From contig DPCK01000017.1 in the NCBI GenBank assembly GCA_003516285.1, positions 1,362 through 8,814 on the forward strand: 7,453 bases of DNA, in the 5' to 3' direction. The notes under the pieces were generated by a model that had not been told where the DNA came from, made no database searches, and worked only from the letters and a program-made list of their open reading frames with translations. Below are positions 1-6,962 of the stretch, one piece after another. The position numbers and the translations under genes are program-made. The DNA is from Lutibacter sp. (GTDB taxonomy: Bacteria > Bacteroidota > Bacteroidia > Flavobacteriales > Flavobacteriaceae). Each line of letters starts with the position of its first letter. Position 1 is the stretch's first letter.

Positions 1-3000
1 GTTATCGGCTTAAAACACATCGACCTAAAAAAAGAAAGCAAAAAATTAAAAACGACATCAGAAGAAAATTCTGAAGAAATATTACCCACAAAAGCTGCAA
101 TAAAAGTACTTGACAATGCTAATTTCGCCCATTTGCATTGCCATTCACAATTTTCCATTTTACAATCAACTTCCAGCGTAAGCAACCTGCTTCAAGCTGC
201 CATTAAAGAAAAAATGCCGGCGGTTGCACTTACCGATACCGGCAATATGATGGGTGCCTTCTATTTTATAAAAGAAGCGCTGGATTATAACAAATCCGTT
301 GATAATTTCAATGCAAAATTAACTGAAGGCCAGGAAGCAAAACTTCCCATAAAACCGATTTTAGGCTGCGAATTTTATGTGTGTGAAGATCATAAAGATA
401 AATCTCAAAAAGACAACGGCTTCCACATTGTTATTTTGGCAAAAAACAAAATTGGCTATCATAATTTAGCCAAAATGTCGTCAATTTCCAACACCGAAGG
501 TTTTTATTACATTCCGCGAATCGATAAAAACATTATTGAAAAATATAAGGAAGGTTTAATGGTGCTTTCAGGAAATTTATTTGGCGAAATCCCGAGCAAA
601 ATTTTAAATGTTGGCGAAAAACAAGCCGAAGAAGCTTTGGTTTGGTGGAAAGAACAATTTGGAGAAGATTTTTATTTGGAAGTGATGCGCCACGATCAGG
701 AAAATGAAAATCACGTAAACGAAGTGCTTGTTGAATTTTCAAAAAAACATCAGGTAAAACTAGTTGCCACCAACAATACCTATTACACAAATCAGGAGGA
801 ATCAACGGCGCACGATATTTTATTGTGCGTAAAAGATGGTGAAAAAATAGCAACGCCAATTGGCAAAGGACGCGGTTTTAGATACGGTTTGCCCAACAAC
901 GAATACTATTTTAAATCGCAGGAACAAATGAAAAGTTTGTTCTCCGATTTGCCCGATGCCATCACCAATATTCAGGAAATTGTAGACAAAGTTGAAATTT
1001 ATACCTTGGCACGGAATGTATTGCTGCCAAAATTTGCCATTCCGCAGGAATTTGTAAATCCGGAAGACGAAAAAGATGGCGGCGTAAGAGGCGAAAATGC
1101 CTATTTAAAGCATTTGACTTTTGAAGGCGCCAAAAAAAGATATGGTGAAATATTGACGGATGATCTCAAGGAACGACTTGATTTTGAACTATCGGTTATT
1201 GAAAAAACAGGCTATCCGGGGTACTTTTTAATTGTTTGGGATTTCATTTTAGAAGCCCGAAAAATGAATGTTGCGGTTGGGCCGGGAAGGGGTTCGGCGG
1301 CAGGTTCTGTTGTTGCCTATTGCTTGTGGATTACCAATATTGACCCTATAAAATACGATTTGCTTTTTGAGCGTTTCTTAAATCCGGATCGTGTGTCACT
1401 TCCCGATATCGATATTGATTTTGATGATGAAGGCCGACAAAAAGTGATTGATTTCGTGATTCAAAAATACGGTGCCAGCCAGGTGGCGCAAATTATCACT
1501 TATGGCACAATGGCTGCAAAATCTTCCATCAGAGATACCGCTCGTGTGCTCGATTTGCCTTTGTTTGATGCCGACAGAATTGCAAAATTGATTCCGCTTG
1601 TTAAACTGAAAAACATCTTTGGGGAAGATGAAAAAAGCAAAGCCATCATCAAAGGTCTAAGGTCGGAAGATTTAGACAATGTAAACGAACTTCGGAGAAT
1701 TGCTGCCGGCGATGACTTGGCTGCCCAAACCATCAATCAGGCGCGTGCGCTGGAAGGTTCTTTAAGAAATACAGGAACCCACGCGTGCGGTGTGATCATT
1801 ACACCCGAAAATATCACCAATTTAATTCCCATTGCCACCGCGAAAGATACCGATATGTATGTGACGCAATTCGACAACAATGTAGTGGAAAGTGCCGGTT
1901 TATTAAAAATGGACTTTTTAGGATTAAAAACCTTGTCCTTAATTAAAGACACGCTTAAAATTATCAAAGGAAAACACGGTATTGAATTGGTTCCAGACGA
2001 TTTTCCTTTGGATGATCCAAAAACTTATGAACTTTTTCAACGTGGTGAAACTATTGGTATATTTCAATATGAATCTTTTGGAATGCAAAAGCATTTAAAA
2101 GCGTTGAAACCAACCCAATTTGCCGATTTAATTGCGATGAACGCCTTGTACCGCCCGGGTCCGATGGAATACATTCCTTTGTTTATTATGCGTAAACACG
2201 GGGAAGAAGCCATTGAATACGACTTGCCGGTGATGGAAGAAATTCTGAAGGAAACATACGGCGTTACCGTTTATCAAGAGCAAGTGATGTTGCTTTCCCA
2301 AAAAATTGCAGGTTTTACAAGAGGTGAAGCGGATATGTTGCGTAAAGCAATGGGGAAAAAGATTTTGGAATTGTTGGTAAAACTGAAGCCGCAATTCATC
2401 AAAGGCGGAAAAGCAAACAATCATCCAGAAGAAGTCTTGGAAAAAATATGGAAGGATTGGGAAGCCTTTGCGGAATATGCCTTTAACAAATCGCATTCTA
2501 CCTGTTACGCCTATATCGCCTATCAAACTGCGTATTTAAAGGCAAATTACCCTGCCGAATTTATGGCGGCGGTGTTGTCGAACAATATGAGCGACATTAA
2601 GCAGATTTCCTTTTTTATGGAAGAATGCAAAAGAGCGGGCATCAAAGTTTTGGGGCCAGATATCAATGAATCTTTTTACAAATTTGCCGTAAACAAAGAA
2701 GGTGCCATTCGTTTTGGAATGGGCGCCATAAAAGGCGTTGGCGCTTCGGCAGTTGCCGCCATTGTTGACGAACGCAAGAAAAATGGCAACTACACCTCTA
2801 TTTTTGACCTGACCAAACGGGTCGATTTGCGTGCTGCCACCAAAAAAGCTTTTGACGGATTGGCGATGGCCGGCGGATTTGATTCCTTCACCAATGTACA
2901 CCGCGCACAATATTACCAACCGGATGAAAAAGGTGTTTCTTTTATAGAACGCGCCATTCGTTACGGAAGCAAATTTCAGGAAAATAAAAACTCAGCACAG

Positions 3001-3729
3001 GTTTCACTTTTTGGGGAAGCTTCAGAAATCCAATTTCCGGAACCTGAAATCCCATCTGCTGAAAAATGGGGAATGATGTATAAATTATCCCGAGAAAAAG
3101 AAATGGTCGGCATTTATATTTCCGGACATCCGCTGGATGAATTTAAAAATGAAATCGATTATTTCTGCAATTCAACTGTGTCTGTTTTTAAAGAAGACCT
3201 CAATAAATATATAGGATCTTCTATGACTTTTTCAGGAATTTTGACCGATGTCCAGCATAAAACTTCCCAAAACGGAAATGAATGGGGTTCATTTACGGTG
3301 GTAGATTACAGCGACAGCCACGAATTCAGGATTTTTAAGGACGATTATTTAAAGTTTAAGCCTTATTTATTTGAAGATGCTTTTCGTCAAATCAGGGTTT
3401 CAGTAACAGCCGGATGGCGAAATAAAGACGGCAAACTTTCTGAGCCCAGAGTTAATTTTACCGACATTCAGATTTTACAGGATGTGTTGGAAAAACAAAC
3501 CAAAAAACTCACCATTAGTTTAGATATCAATAAAATCGACAAACAATCCGTTGCAGAAATTCATAAAATCCTGAAAGAAAACGAAGGCACTGTTCCGGTT
3601 GATTTTATTGTTTATGATTTGTCCGAAAACGTAAAATTAAATTTACACAGCAAATCGGTAAAAGTGAAGGTGGACAACAATTTTCTGAAAATCCTTAAAA
3701 ATGAAGAGATTCATTTTAAGTTGAATTGA
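1..3729 (+). CDS. dnaE: DNA polymerase III alpha subunit, 5'-partial (flavobacterial type)
   Basis: This is the replicative polymerase that extends DNA strands at the fork. The frame is open from base 1, so the gene starts before the window; 1242 residues are visible, numbered here from base 1. Order: linker (1-43); PHP domain opening with HLHCHS (44-49); polymerase core with GPGRGSAAGS (427-436), PDIDID (468-473) and KMDFLGL (636-642); FNKSHS (828-833); helix-hairpin-helix around GAIKGVG (908-914); clamp-binding QVSLF (1000-1004); OB-fold from about 1070; short C-terminal domain. D469, D471 and D638 match the catalytic triad known in E. coli (D401, D403, D555). From memory, flavobacterial DnaE proteins are about 1450-1500 residues and carry a DnaQ-like exonuclease domain before the PHP domain. 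The linker here (IGLKHIDLKKES) resembles that junction, so an upstream exonuclease domain is inferred, not seen. Several PHP metal-ligand positions are substituted. TGA stop at 3727-3729. Confidence 0.97.
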   Translation, partial: VIGLKHIDLKKESKKLKTTSEENSEEILPTKAAIKVLDNANFAHLHCHSQFSILQSTSSVSNLLQAAIKEKMPAVALTDTGNMMGAFYFIKEALDYNKSVDNFNAKLTEGQEAKLPIKPILGCEFYVCEDHKDKSQKDNGFHIVILAKNKIGYHNLAKMSSISNTEGFYYIPRIDKNIIEKYKEGLMVLSGNLFGEIPSKILNVGEKQAEEALVWWKEQFGEDFYLEVMRHDQENENHVNEVLVEFSKKHQVKLVATNNTYYTNQEESTAHDILLCVKDGEKIATPIGKGRGFRYGLPNNEYYFKSQEQMKSLFSDLPDAITNIQEIVDKVEIYTLARNVLLPKFAIPQEFVNPEDEKDGGVRGENAYLKHLTFEGAKKRYGEILTDDLKERLDFELSVIEKTGYPGYFLIVWDFILEARKMNVAVGPGRGSAAGSVVAYCLWITNIDPIKYDLLFERFLNPDRVSLPDIDIDFDDEGRQKVIDFVIQKYGASQVAQIITYGTMAAKSSIRDTARVLDLPLFDADRIAKLIPLVKLKNIFGEDEKSKAIIKGLRSEDLDNVNELRRIAAGDDLAAQTINQARALEGSLRNTGTHACGVIITPENITNLIPIATAKDTDMYVTQFDNNVVESAGLLKMDFLGLKTLSLIKDTLKIIKGKHGIELVPDDFPLDDPKTYELFQRGETIGIFQYESFGMQKHLKALKPTQFADLIAMNALYRPGPMEYIPLFIMRKHGEEAIEYDLPVMEEILKETYGVTVYQEQVMLLSQKIAGFTRGEADMLRKAMGKKILELLVKLKPQFIKGGKANNHPEEVLEKIWKDWEAFAEYAFNKSHSTCYAYIAYQTAYLKANYPAEFMAAVLSNNMSDIKQISFFMEECKRAGIKVLGPDINESFYKFAVNKEGAIRFGMGAIKGVGASAVAAIVDERKKNGNYTSIFDLTKRVDLRAATKKAFDGLAMAGGFDSFTNVHRAQYYQPDEKGVSFIERAIRYGSKFQENKNSAQVSLFGEASEIQFPEPEIPSAEKWGMMYKLSREKEMVGIYISGHPLDEFKNEIDYFCNSTVSVFKEDLNKYIGSSMTFSGILTDVQHKTSQNGNEWGSFTVVDYSDSHEFRIFKDDYLKFKPYLFEDAFRQIRVSVTAGWRNKDGKLSEPRVNFTDIQILQDVLEKQTKKLTISLDINKIDKQSVAEIHKILKENEGTVPVDFIVYDLSENVKLNLHSKSVKVKVDNNFLKILKNEEIHFKLN

Positions 3730-3736
3730 TTTTTTT

Positions 3737-3764
3737 GATTTTGGATTTTGGATTTTAAATTTTA
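3737..3764. repeat. 7-bp tandem repeat downstream of dnaE
   Basis: Four head-to-tail heptamers follow the dnaE stop: GATTTTG, GATTTTG, GATTTTA and AATTTTA. The last two are degenerate. The tract begins 7 nt after the stop codon. A small AT-only inverted repeat (TTTTAA, 7 nt, TTAAAA) overlaps its end, but it has no GC-rich stem, so I do not call a terminator. It is probably slippage-prone spacer DNA. Confidence 0.6.
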
Positions 3765-3825
3765 CTTAAAACTACTCATATAAACAACTAAATGGTAACG
3801 TCAAAAAAAATTCAATAAAAAGTAT

Positions 3826-3833
3826 TAATTTAG
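3826..3833 (+). promoter_or_regulatory. Weak candidate -7 element for the endonuclease gene
   Basis: TAATTTAG matches the Bacteroidota -7 consensus TAnnTTTG at all but one position and lies 26 nt before the endonuclease ATG. No TTG sits 17-23 nt upstream, so the promoter is poor at best. The nuclease could instead depend on read-through from dnaE, which is on the same strand and ends 130 nt upstream. Confidence 0.2.
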
Positions 3834-3836
3834 GCA

Positions 3837-3863
3837 ATGAATTTAACAACCATAATTGGATGA
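3837..3863 (+). CDS. Possible 8-codon leader minigene overlapping the endonuclease start
   Basis: ATG at 3837 opens a frame encoding MNLTTIIG. Its TGA (3861-3863) overlaps the endonuclease ATG (3860-3862) in an ATGA arrangement, which is typical of translational coupling. It could couple or dampen nuclease translation. There is no Shine-Dalgarno sequence, but those are generally uninformative in this phylum. In AT-rich DNA an overlap this short may be coincidence, so confidence is low. Confidence 0.2.
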   Translation: MNLTTIIG

Positions 3864-4627
3864 AAAATAAATATGTTGATTTTATTTCGGATGAACATTT
3901 GCTTAATTGCATTGAAAACCTGCACGAATCGTATCTAAAAGCCAAGAATAATATCACAAAAAGGAATTTTTATTCTAATAAGGTTGACACAATCAAGTTA
4001 ACTTTTGACGCTCAATTCAACGCTATTAATCAAGAAAATTTAATCCAAGCCGAAATATTTCGCCAAATCGACAAATCCATAAATAATTCCATCGGTACTT
4101 TTCACGAGCAAATTTTAGGAGGTATTAAAGGATTTCAAATTGGAAATCTAAGTGGTTTTGACATAAAATCAAATGATAATACATTGTTTGCAGACATCAA
4201 GAACAAACATAATACTATGAACAGCAGTTCAGCGGAAAGTTTATTTCAAAAACTTAAAAATTATGCCGACAATTACAAACAAGCCAAATGTTATTGGGTT
4301 CAAATTCTTGCAAAAGGAAGCTTCAACGATTTGTGGAAAGGGGAAATAAACGGAAAAGAATACAGCCATAGCAGAGTTTATAAAATTTCTGGTGACCAAT
4401 TTTATGCTTTACTTTCGGGAAAAGAAAATGCACTTTTTCAATTATACAAAGTCTTGCCAGCTGCAATAAATGACTATTTAAATTCAATAGAAAAAAGCGA
4501 TACAATTATTAAAGAAAATTCTGCATTGGACGAAATAAAATCAGAAACCGAGACTTCGAAAAGAACAATTTTAGACCAAATTACTTTTGAAAATTATAGT
4601 TACTATTTAGGTTTCGACAAGTTGTAA
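3860..4627 (+). CDS. Type II restriction endonuclease, Eco47II-like family (predicted GGNCC)
   Basis: Predicted to cut unmethylated foreign DNA in the cytoplasm; 255 residues. Family-like blocks are TFHEQILGG (80-88), GFDIK (99-103), FADIKNKHNTMN (110-121), SRVYKISGDQFYALLSG and the following ALFQLYKVLP. E83, D101 and D112-x-K114 fit a PD-(D/E)xK catalytic core, with Asp in the usual Glu/Asp place. I recognise these blocks, KNKHNT especially, from the Eco47II family (known specificity GGNCC); the specificity here is inferred. The start is the ATG just before the conserved N-terminus, with no ribosome site visible. The gene converges on the methyltransferase gene and overlaps it by 25 nt. It is visibly more AT-rich than dnaE: one 60-base line near 3961 is about 28% GC by hand count, against about 40% for a dnaE line near 661. 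This fits horizontal acquisition. No truncation is seen, so the nuclease is probably active. Confidence 0.85.
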   Translation: MKNKYVDFISDEHLLNCIENLHESYLKAKNNITKRNFYSNKVDTIKLTFDAQFNAINQENLIQAEIFRQIDKSINNSIGTFHEQILGGIKGFQIGNLSGFDIKSNDNTLFADIKNKHNTMNSSSAESLFQKLKNYADNYKQAKCYWVQILAKGSFNDLWKGEINGKEYSHSRVYKISGDQFYALLSGKENALFQLYKVLPAAINDYLNSIEKSDTIIKENSALDEIKSETETSKRTILDQITFENYSYYLGFDKL

Positions 4628-5841
4628 TAAGTATTCAGAAATTTCACAATCGAATAACCAATTTCTTTTCCGAGGTTTACAGGAACTGCATTTCCTATTT
4701 GTTTGTATTGTTGGGCAACCGAACCTTCAAATTTCCAAGCATCGGGAAAAGTTTGAATTCTTGCATATTCTCTAACCGTAAATGGTCTAGTTTCATCAGG
4801 ATGACATCTTTCCGTTTGCTTTTGCGCAGGACTGCAAGTCAAAGTTAAACAAGGTTCATCCCACCCTATTCGTCTTGCAATTCCAGTTTTTCCACCGCCA
4901 AGATGAAAACTTCCACCCATAAATTCTTTTTGAATTTCTAATGGCAAATCACGCCAATAGCCTTTTTGAGGAACTAAATCTAAAACATCAATTTTACTTT
5001 TCGGATATTTTGAACCCTCAGATTTTGGAACATTACAATCAAATAAATCACCTTTTTTAAGTGCATCTTTTAAGTTGTAGACTTTTTTATAAGGTTTTGG
5101 ATATTCATATTGCAAATCAATATCTTTTCTAATTCCGACCAAAATCAAGCGTTCTCTTTTCTGCGGAACATTAAAATTTATTGCTTTAAGCACTTTAACA
5201 GGAACCACATTGTAACCAATTTCATCTAAAATTGAAATCATTCCTTGCAGTGTTTTACCATTTTCGTGACTTAACAAGCCTCGAACATTTTCACCAATAC
5301 AAATTGGAGGATTTACTTCTTTTACTGCTCTCGCAAATTCATAAAACAAAGTTCCGCGAGCATCTGCTAAACCAAGTTTTTTTCCGGCATAGCTAAAAGC
5401 TTGACACGGAAATCCACCTGTAACAACATCAACTTTATTGTGATATCCAGAGAAATCAAAAGATTTTATATCGCCTTCCAAAACATTCCAATTTGGACGA
5501 TTATTTCGCAATGTTTGGCAAGCCCATTTATCAATTTCATTTAACGCAACACATTTTAAACCAGCTTTTTCCATTCCAATCGCTAATCCGCCAGCTCCGG
5601 CAAATAATTCTAAAACTGTGTAATCATTGTGCGGTTCAAGATAATTGGAAACTGTTTCAGGAATATCAGTATCCAAAAAGTCAGCAAATAAGGTATCTAC
5701 ATCAGATTTTCTATAAACTCTGTAATTACTCATCGGTTCACGAACAGCGGTAAGTTTACCTTCTTTATCCCATCGTCTTAAAGTTTCTTTACTTTTACCA
5801 ATGTATTCAGAAGTTTCAGAAAGCGTCATATATTCATTCAT
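4603..5841 (-). CDS. C5-cytosine DNA methyltransferase with N-terminal MerR-type HTH domain
   Basis: Transfers a methyl group from S-adenosylmethionine to carbon 5 of cytosine and should protect the host from the adjacent nuclease. I chose ATG at 5841 (412 residues); a TTG at 5847 would add two residues. Residues 5-50 form a MerR/excisionase-like helix-turn-helix (LSETSEYIGKSKETLRRWDKEGKL, in the window as LSETSEYIGKS then KETLRRWDKEG, followed by YRVYRKSDVDTLF). The methylase follows: motif I FAGAGG (80-85), GGFPCQAFS with catalytic C146, ENV (184-186), QKRER (227-231), a target-recognition region about 250-345 ending near KQTERCHP, then REYARIQTFPD and IGNAVPVNL (382-390). All key motifs are intact. 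Pairing with an Eco47II-like nuclease suggests GGNCC, which is inferred. The HTH domain suggests autoregulation, as known for some C5 methyltransferases with N-terminal DNA-binding extensions such as M.SsoII. Its stop lies inside the 3' end of the nuclease gene. Confidence 0.93.
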   Translation of the reverse strand: MNEYMTLSETSEYIGKSKETLRRWDKEGKLTAVREPMSNYRVYRKSDVDTLFADFLDTDIPETVSNYLEPHNDYTVLELFAGAGGLAIGMEKAGLKCVALNEIDKWACQTLRNNRPNWNVLEGDIKSFDFSGYHNKVDVVTGGFPCQAFSYAGKKLGLADARGTLFYEFARAVKEVNPPICIGENVRGLLSHENGKTLQGMISILDEIGYNVVPVKVLKAINFNVPQKRERLILVGIRKDIDLQYEYPKPYKKVYNLKDALKKGDLFDCNVPKSEGSKYPKSKIDVLDLVPQKGYWRDLPLEIQKEFMGGSFHLGGGKTGIARRIGWDEPCLTLTCSPAQKQTERCHPDETRPFTVREYARIQTFPDAWKFEGSVAQQYKQIGNAVPVNLGKEIGYSIVKFLNTYYNLSKPK

Positions 5842-5904
5842 AACCAAATTATTTAACCTTACACAATGGTTACAAATTTAAAAGAAAAATTGAAATAACC
5901 AAAT
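5840..5904. promoter_or_regulatory. Operator-like repeats around the methyltransferase promoter
   Basis: The 10-mer ATAACCAAAT occurs twice in direct orientation, at 5840-5849 over the start codon and at 5895-5904 over the -33 element. Between them, TAACC (5854-5858) and GGTTA (5868-5872) form an inverted repeat with a 9-nt spacer that covers the expected transcription start. Four TAACC/GGTTA units in 65 bp around one promoter look like binding sites. The obvious candidate ligand is the HTH domain of the methyltransferase itself. Binding is inferred. Confidence 0.4.
5873..5902 (-). promoter_or_regulatory. Bacteroidota-type promoter of the methyltransferase gene
   Basis: On the minus strand, TTG (5902-5900) is followed by exactly 19 nt and then TAAATTTG (5880-5873). 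This is a full match to the known Bacteroidota primary-sigma pattern TTG, about 19-21 nt, TAnnTTTG. Transcription would start near 5867, giving a leader of about 25 nt before the ATG at 5841. It is the best promoter in the window. Confidence 0.7.
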
Positions 5905-6031
5905 GAATAAACAGAAAAAGAACAGAATAATATTTGATTGAAGTTTTTAAAAAAAATGGGGTATCAAGGTGGATTATTTTTTCTGAAAACTGCCATTAAA
6001 AACTGTAAACTTTCATCTGCATATTGGTTTT
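5905..6031. other. Intergenic spacer between methyltransferase promoter and gldA 3' end
   Basis: This is AT-rich DNA with no gene I can support and no convincing intrinsic terminator after the gldA stop. A TTTTTAAAAA run near 5944-5953 is self-complementary but has no GC stem. gldA read-through into the methyltransferase gene on the same strand therefore remains possible. Confidence 0.5.
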
Positions 6032-6925
6032 CTAAGAAGTAAGCTCCCTAAACAATCGCTCCAAATTTTTATTTTTCGTGGTCAGGCTCAAGGTTTTTAA
6101 TCCGTTGTCGTGGGCAAAATCAAAAACAGCCGGGCGCATATCTTTTGAGGTGTCAAAAGTCAGTTCCCAAATGGTGTCGTGCACATTATTTGCAGATTTT
6201 AAATGTGGAATGTTTTCTATCAGCTGTTTTTCAACTTTGTAATCGAATTCAACTTCAATCACCTGTTCCTGATTTCCTGTCAATTCCTTTAAATTTTTAT
6301 CGGCAATAATTTGTCCGTTATGAATTAAAATCACCCGATCGCAAATTGCTTCAACTTCCTGCAAAATATGGGTTGAAAAAAGCACGGTTTTGTCTTTCCC
6401 CACTTCTTTGATCAAACTTCTGATTTCTGCCAATTGATTGGGATCCAAACCGGTTGTTGGCTCATCTAAAATCAACACATCCGGATTGTGCAACAAAGCG
6501 GCAGCCAAACCAACTCGCTGACGATACCCTTTTGAAAGCTGGTTTATTTTTTTGTGCCCTTCTGGCATCAATCCAACTTTTACGATTACTTTTTCAATTT
6601 CCTCCTTCGAAATTTTATGGATTGATGCATTGAATTGCAAATACTCTCGTACATACATTTCCAAATATAGCGGATTGTTTTCTGGCAAATAACCGATGCT
6701 TTTTTGCGCTTCAATTTTATGGGTGGAAATATCAAAATTGTTGGCAAAAACTTCGCCTTCAGAAGCGCTTATATAACCGGCGATTATTTTCATCATCGTC
6801 GATTTTCCGGCGCCATTTGGCCCTAAAAAACCAACAATTTCTCCTTTCTTTATAGAAAAACTGACATTGTTCAATGCTTTTTGTTCTCCGTATAATTTGG
6901 TTATATTTTTTACTACAATAGACAT
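6032..6925 (-). CDS. gldA: Gliding motility ABC transporter ATP-binding subunit GldA
   Basis: ATPase subunit predicted to work with membrane proteins GldF and GldG, which are not in this window. In Flavobacterium johnsoniae, gldA mutants were isolated as gliding-defective. The protein has 297 residues, the usual family length. It shows Walker A GPNGAGKST (35-43), the GldA-like YLPENNPLYLEMYVREYL stretch (79-96, where a Q-loop would be expected), ABC signature LSKGYRQR (130-137), Walker B and D-loop ILDEPTTGLDP (152-162, catalytic E155), and switch H186 in STHILQEVE. A C-terminal domain of about 80 residues follows, with IEVEFDY, WELTF and a final NLERLFRELTS. The ATG at 6925 gives the standard MSIVV N-terminus. 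It stands alone here, consistent with gldA lying apart from gldFG in F. johnsoniae. Assignment against other ABC ATPases rests on the PENNPLY, NQL and C-terminal blocks. Confidence 0.93.
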   Translation of the reverse strand: MSIVVKNITKLYGEQKALNNVSFSIKKGEIVGFLGPNGAGKSTMMKIIAGYISASEGEVFANNFDISTHKIEAQKSIGYLPENNPLYLEMYVREYLQFNASIHKISKEEIEKVIVKVGLMPEGHKKINQLSKGYRQRVGLAAALLHNPDVLILDEPTTGLDPNQLAEIRSLIKEVGKDKTVLFSTHILQEVEAICDRVILIHNGQIIADKNLKELTGNQEQVIEVEFDYKVEKQLIENIPHLKSANNVHDTIWELTFDTSKDMRPAVFDFAHDNGLKTLSLTTKNKNLERLFRELTS

Positions 6926-6941
6926 TTATCAGGAATTTTAA

Positions 6942-6949
6942 CAAAAATA
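6942..6949 (-). promoter_or_regulatory. Candidate -7 element of gldA
   Basis: TATTTTTG on the minus strand is an exact TAnnTTTG match ending 16 nt before the gldA ATG, so the leader would be only about 10 nt. No TTG lies at the expected 19-21 nt spacing. That position falls inside the left arm of the neighbouring palindrome. Confidence 0.45.
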
Positions 6950-6962
6950 CATTTTAATTATA

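Noticed and set aside
133..135. TTG at 133 as the dnaE start
   Set aside because: The frame stays open to base 1, and this codon lies inside the HLHCHS motif of the PHP domain. The true start is outside the window.
1327..1329. Trp443 in DnaE where many homologues have Gly (CLWITNIDP)
   Set aside because: The position is not invariant: E. coli has Lys there. It may be natural variation or a base error and does not touch the catalytic residues.
533..2919. Several minus-strand open frames of 76-132 codons inside dnaE (533-859, 1500-1736, 1737-1967, 2128-2526, 2536-2919)
   Set aside because: All lie wholly within the highly conserved dnaE reading frame, show no recognisable domain and have no promoter. 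They are shadow frames.
5493..5753. Plus-strand 86-codon frame and minus-strand 60-codon frame at 4323-4505 inside the RM genes
   Set aside because: Each is antisense to an intact gene with conserved motifs, and the protein content is low-complexity with no known fold.
3860..5841. No GGNCC site found by eye within the RM genes, although four occur elsewhere (1279, 2158, 2653, 6819)
   Set aside because: In about 2 kb of AT-rich DNA only one or two sites would be expected, so their absence is not meaningful.
6759..6944. Minus-strand 61-codon frame overlapping the gldA 5' end, and the minus-strand frame at 3772-3957
   Set aside because: The first is an out-of-frame reading of the gldA Walker A region. 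The second opposes the nuclease 5' end. Neither has support as a gene.
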